From NCBI RefSeq assembly GCF_902506425.1, contig NZ_LR732469.1:558001-622000 (forward strand): DNA of 64,000 nt. The letters are read 5' to 3'. Source of the DNA: Novosphingobium sp. 9U (GTDB lineage Bacteria > Pseudomonadota > Alphaproteobacteria > Sphingomonadales > Sphingomonadaceae). Below are positions 62,122 through 64,000 of this stretch, piece by piece. Under the pieces are notes generated by a model. That model was not told the DNA's origin and ran no database searches. It worked only from the letters and a program-made list of their open reading frames with translations. The translations under genes and the position numbers were made by a program. The number at the start of each line of letters is the position of its first letter. Positions within the stretch are counted from its first letter, which is position 1.

Positions 62122-62281
62122 GATTGATCTCCTATTGGGGTGAGAACGCGCGCCGGTCGTCAGGGGCTGCTGCCCCAAGGTGCGGTGCGTCGGAACTGCG
62201 ACCCTTTGCGTCGACCCAATCCAGCGCTTGCACGTGGCCGCAAAAGAGGGCTGACTGGCCATAAGAATGGGAGAACAGGTG

Positions 62282-63562
62282 ATGCACGCTCGTCGATCTT
62301 TAGCCAAATTGGGCCTTTCCGGCCTTGCAACCGCGCTGCTCGCCTCGTCGGCAGGTGCAGCGCCCGTCAGCCCACCAAGCGCGGTTCCGGGCTGGAGCGA
62401 GATGCTCGACAGTCTGCGCGACTTGCCGGACCGCGTGCTCGCCAAGCTGCCGGAGGATCAGCGCAACGACCCGCAAGTTCGCGCGGAAGTCGGCCGCCTG
62501 GCCCTGTCCGCCGTCGCCGCCGCCACCCTGGACGCCCTCGCTGGTGATCCGGATCACCCCACATTCACGCCGCAGCTAAACAACTACATCACCGTCGGCC
62601 AGCCCAATGCCGACACCAACTACCGCGCCGCGAAGATCACGCCCGGCGGCACGTACCGGCTGCGCGGCCGACGCGGGTCGATGAACCAGGCGCGCCTGAT
62701 GGAGACCGCACCGCCCTCCAAGCAAGCCGCCGTGAACCCGGGCAAGCCGCGGCCGGTGCACGACTTCAACACGCTCAAGGTCGATGCCGAGGGGCGCTAC
62801 GACGTGATCCTCAGCCCGGTTCGTCCAAAGGGTTATACCGGTGAGTGGTGGCCGCTCGATCCTGCGACCAACTCGCTGCTGGTGCGCATGGTCGGATCGA
62901 AGTGGGACAAGGAGCGCGAGCCTACACTCTCGATCGAACGGCTCGATGTGCCTGCCCCGCGGCTGCGGCCGTCCGCGCAAGTGCTGGAAGCCAAGCTGCG
63001 CGCGATCCCCGCCTCGGCCGGCTTTATCGCCCCACTGCTCGTGGACCGTCCGCGCAAGCTGCGCGAGGAAGGCGTCGTCAACCAGCTGAAGGCGGTCAAC
63101 TTCGCCGCGCTCGGCGGGCTTGCCGGCCAATTCTACTTCGAGGGCGCGTACGACCTGAAGGACGATGAGGCGCTGCTGATCGAAACGCCTGTGCCCGACA
63201 AGTGCACCTATCGCTCACTGATCCTGACCAACGAGATCTACGAGACGACGGACTGGTACAACAACCTGAGCAGCCTGAACGGCGAACAGGCCGCGCCCGA
63301 CAAGGATGGTGTCCTGCGGGTCGTCGTCTCGGCCAAGGACCCGGGCGTCGCCAATTGGCTGGCAACGGCGGGCTATCCCAGCGGCGTCGTCCAGGGCCGC
63401 TGGATGGAGTGTTCGACCCAGCCGGTCCCCAAGGTGCGCAAGCTGCCGCTAAGTCAGGTGATCGCCGCGCTTCCCAAAGACACGCCGCGCATTACGCCGG
63501 CGCAGCGCGACCAGCAGATCCGTGATCGTCGGGCGGTCCTGCAGCAGCGGCCACTGTGGTGA
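62282..63562 (+). CDS. Exported DUF1214 domain protein
   Basis: A 426-residue protein. Signal peptide: ARRSLAKLGLSGLATALLAS with cleavage near AGA. The C-terminal part matches DUF1214 (GVLRVVVSAKDPGVANWLAT, then PSGVVQGRWM), and an earlier beta-rich part (NYITVGQPNADTNYRAAKI, YRLRGRRGSM) belongs to the same family. Proteins with this domain are widespread and uncharacterised; some are near steroid or hydrocarbon catabolic genes. The ATG at 62282 is chosen because GGGAGA lies eight bases before it; the ATG at 62267 is weaker. Confidence 0.82.
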   Translation: MHARRSLAKLGLSGLATALLASSAGAAPVSPPSAVPGWSEMLDSLRDLPDRVLAKLPEDQRNDPQVRAEVGRLALSAVAAATLDALAGDPDHPTFTPQLNNYITVGQPNADTNYRAAKITPGGTYRLRGRRGSMNQARLMETAPPSKQAAVNPGKPRPVHDFNTLKVDAEGRYDVILSPVRPKGYTGEWWPLDPATNSLLVRMVGSKWDKEREPTLSIERLDVPAPRLRPSAQVLEAKLRAIPASAGFIAPLLVDRPRKLREEGVVNQLKAVNFAALGGLAGQFYFEGAYDLKDDEALLIETPVPDKCTYRSLILTNEIYETTDWYNNLSSLNGEQAAPDKDGVLRVVVSAKDPGVANWLATAGYPSGVVQGRWMECSTQPVPKVRKLPLSQVIAALPKDTPRITPAQRDQQIRDRRAVLQQRPLW

Positions 63563-63617
63563 GGCGCGCGCTCGCCTCTTCACCCATGATTGGCGCCTTG
63601 GGAGCCTGAACTGACTG

Positions 63618-64000
63618 TCAGCCTTTCGTGGGATCGATCAGGAACTTCTCGCCCGTCGCCTTGCGCACGTAGGCGCGCAGTACATCCGGGTCGAGCGCCT
63701 CGGCCAGGCCGATCACCCGCGTGTAATGGCTGGCGAAGGTCGTCGTCAGTTCATCCACCACCCGCGCGCGGAAGCGCTGGGCCACCGCGTCGCCGGCCTT
63801 CTGCAGGAACGGGAAAAGCAGCCATCCCGAGATGCTGAACTGAAACCCGATCGGCCCGCGGTTGAACGTCGTCGCCGAGGTGTCCAGCATCCCGTAGATG
63901 TAAAGTTGCTTGCAGGTGGTGGAGCCGTAGCGGTTGTACTCGGTCGCAGTGCGCACGGCGGCCCGTTCCATCGCGGCCAGGATTTCGCCGCCAAGTGTGC
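63618..64000 (-). CDS. Hypothetical protein (N-terminus cut by window edge)
   Basis: The frame is open from the right edge to a stop at 63618, giving at least 127 residues. A Met at 63971 is possible as a start, but the open frame upstream reads as normal protein (TLGGEILAAMERAAV), so the true start is probably outside. Visible features: YGSTTCKQLYIYGMLDTS, FQFSISGWLLFPFLQKAGDAV (a hydrophobic stretch) and a helical C-terminus (VIGLAEALDPDVLRAYVRKA). I do not recognise a family. Convergent with the DUF1214 gene, with a 55-base spacer. Confidence 0.6.
   Translation of the reverse strand, partial: TLGGEILAAMERAAVRTATEYNRYGSTTCKQLYIYGMLDTSATTFNRGPIGFQFSISGWLLFPFLQKAGDAVAQRFRARVVDELTTTFASHYTRVIGLAEALDPDVLRAYVRKATGEKFLIDPTKG

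Noticed and set aside
62232..62262. GGAAC in the intergenic region near 62190 as an EcfG promoter for the DUF1214 gene
   Set aside because: No CGTT or one-mismatch -10 element occurs 16-17 bases downstream.

Overview
This window looks like chromosomal DNA of a high-GC alphaproteobacterium, most likely a sphingomonad (Novosphingobium/Sphingomonas-like). The grounds are two large TonB-dependent receptors, a bacteriophytochrome with a HisKA_2-type kinase, a MucR-family regulator, GGAAC-N16/17-CGTT promoter motifs of the alphaproteobacterial general-stress sigma factor EcfG, and frequent GTG/TTG starts and 4-nt ATGA/GTGA gene overlaps. I see no rRNA, tRNA, CRISPR array, insertion sequence or prophage. 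Coding density is high, and only 2602-3029 is a gap longer than 300 bases.

Layout. 1-5168: a truncated PfkB sugar kinase divergent from a GntR/UTRA regulator, then a luciferase-like monooxygenase and a bacteriophytochrome kinase. 5339-14639: a GST, the tRNA hydroxylase TrhO, a TonB receptor translationally coupled to a glycerophosphodiester phosphodiesterase, a second TonB receptor and an MFS carrier. 14647-21650 (all minus): a deaminase with a DUF2252 protein, a small acidic protein/SDR/UV-endonuclease operon, a CYTH-CHAD protein and an Hsp70-like ATPase. 21925-30768: a glycosyltransferase fused to UDP-galactopyranose mutase, a diguanylate cyclase, a lipoprotein, the malic enzyme, a drug exporter and an aldo/keto reductase. 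30963-37990 (plus): an uncharacterised secreted-protein/lipoprotein pair and several small stress-type or conserved genes. 37987-47722: oxidoreductases, a polysaccharide O-acetylation pair, an RNase H-like protein, a glutaredoxin and thioredoxin-reductase-like pair, a TupA-like ATP-grasp protein, MucR and TrmL. 47828-64000: a patatin, a two-component system divergent from a tightly coupled four-gene operon (small membrane protein, MprF, AcvB/VirJ, GH18-CE4-GT2 protein), the glutathione-dependent formaldehyde pathway, a PNPOx-like protein, a DUF1214 protein and a truncated gene at the edge.

Two themes stand out. The first is envelope remodelling. The 50152-59558 locus joins a sensor/regulator to aminoacyl-phosphatidylglycerol synthesis (MprF), its probable hydrolase (AcvB) and a three-domain exopolysaccharide enzyme, all linked by 4-nt overlaps. 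Elsewhere there are a galactofuranose-type fusion protein and an MBOAT/SGNH acetylation pair. The second is general stress. Perfect EcfG-type promoters precede the GT-UGM fusion and the aldo/keto reductase, and near-consensus sites precede the UV-endonuclease operon, a Gly/Tyr-rich lipoprotein and a DUF937 gene. The phytochrome kinase is of a class known to feed that response in other alphaproteobacteria.
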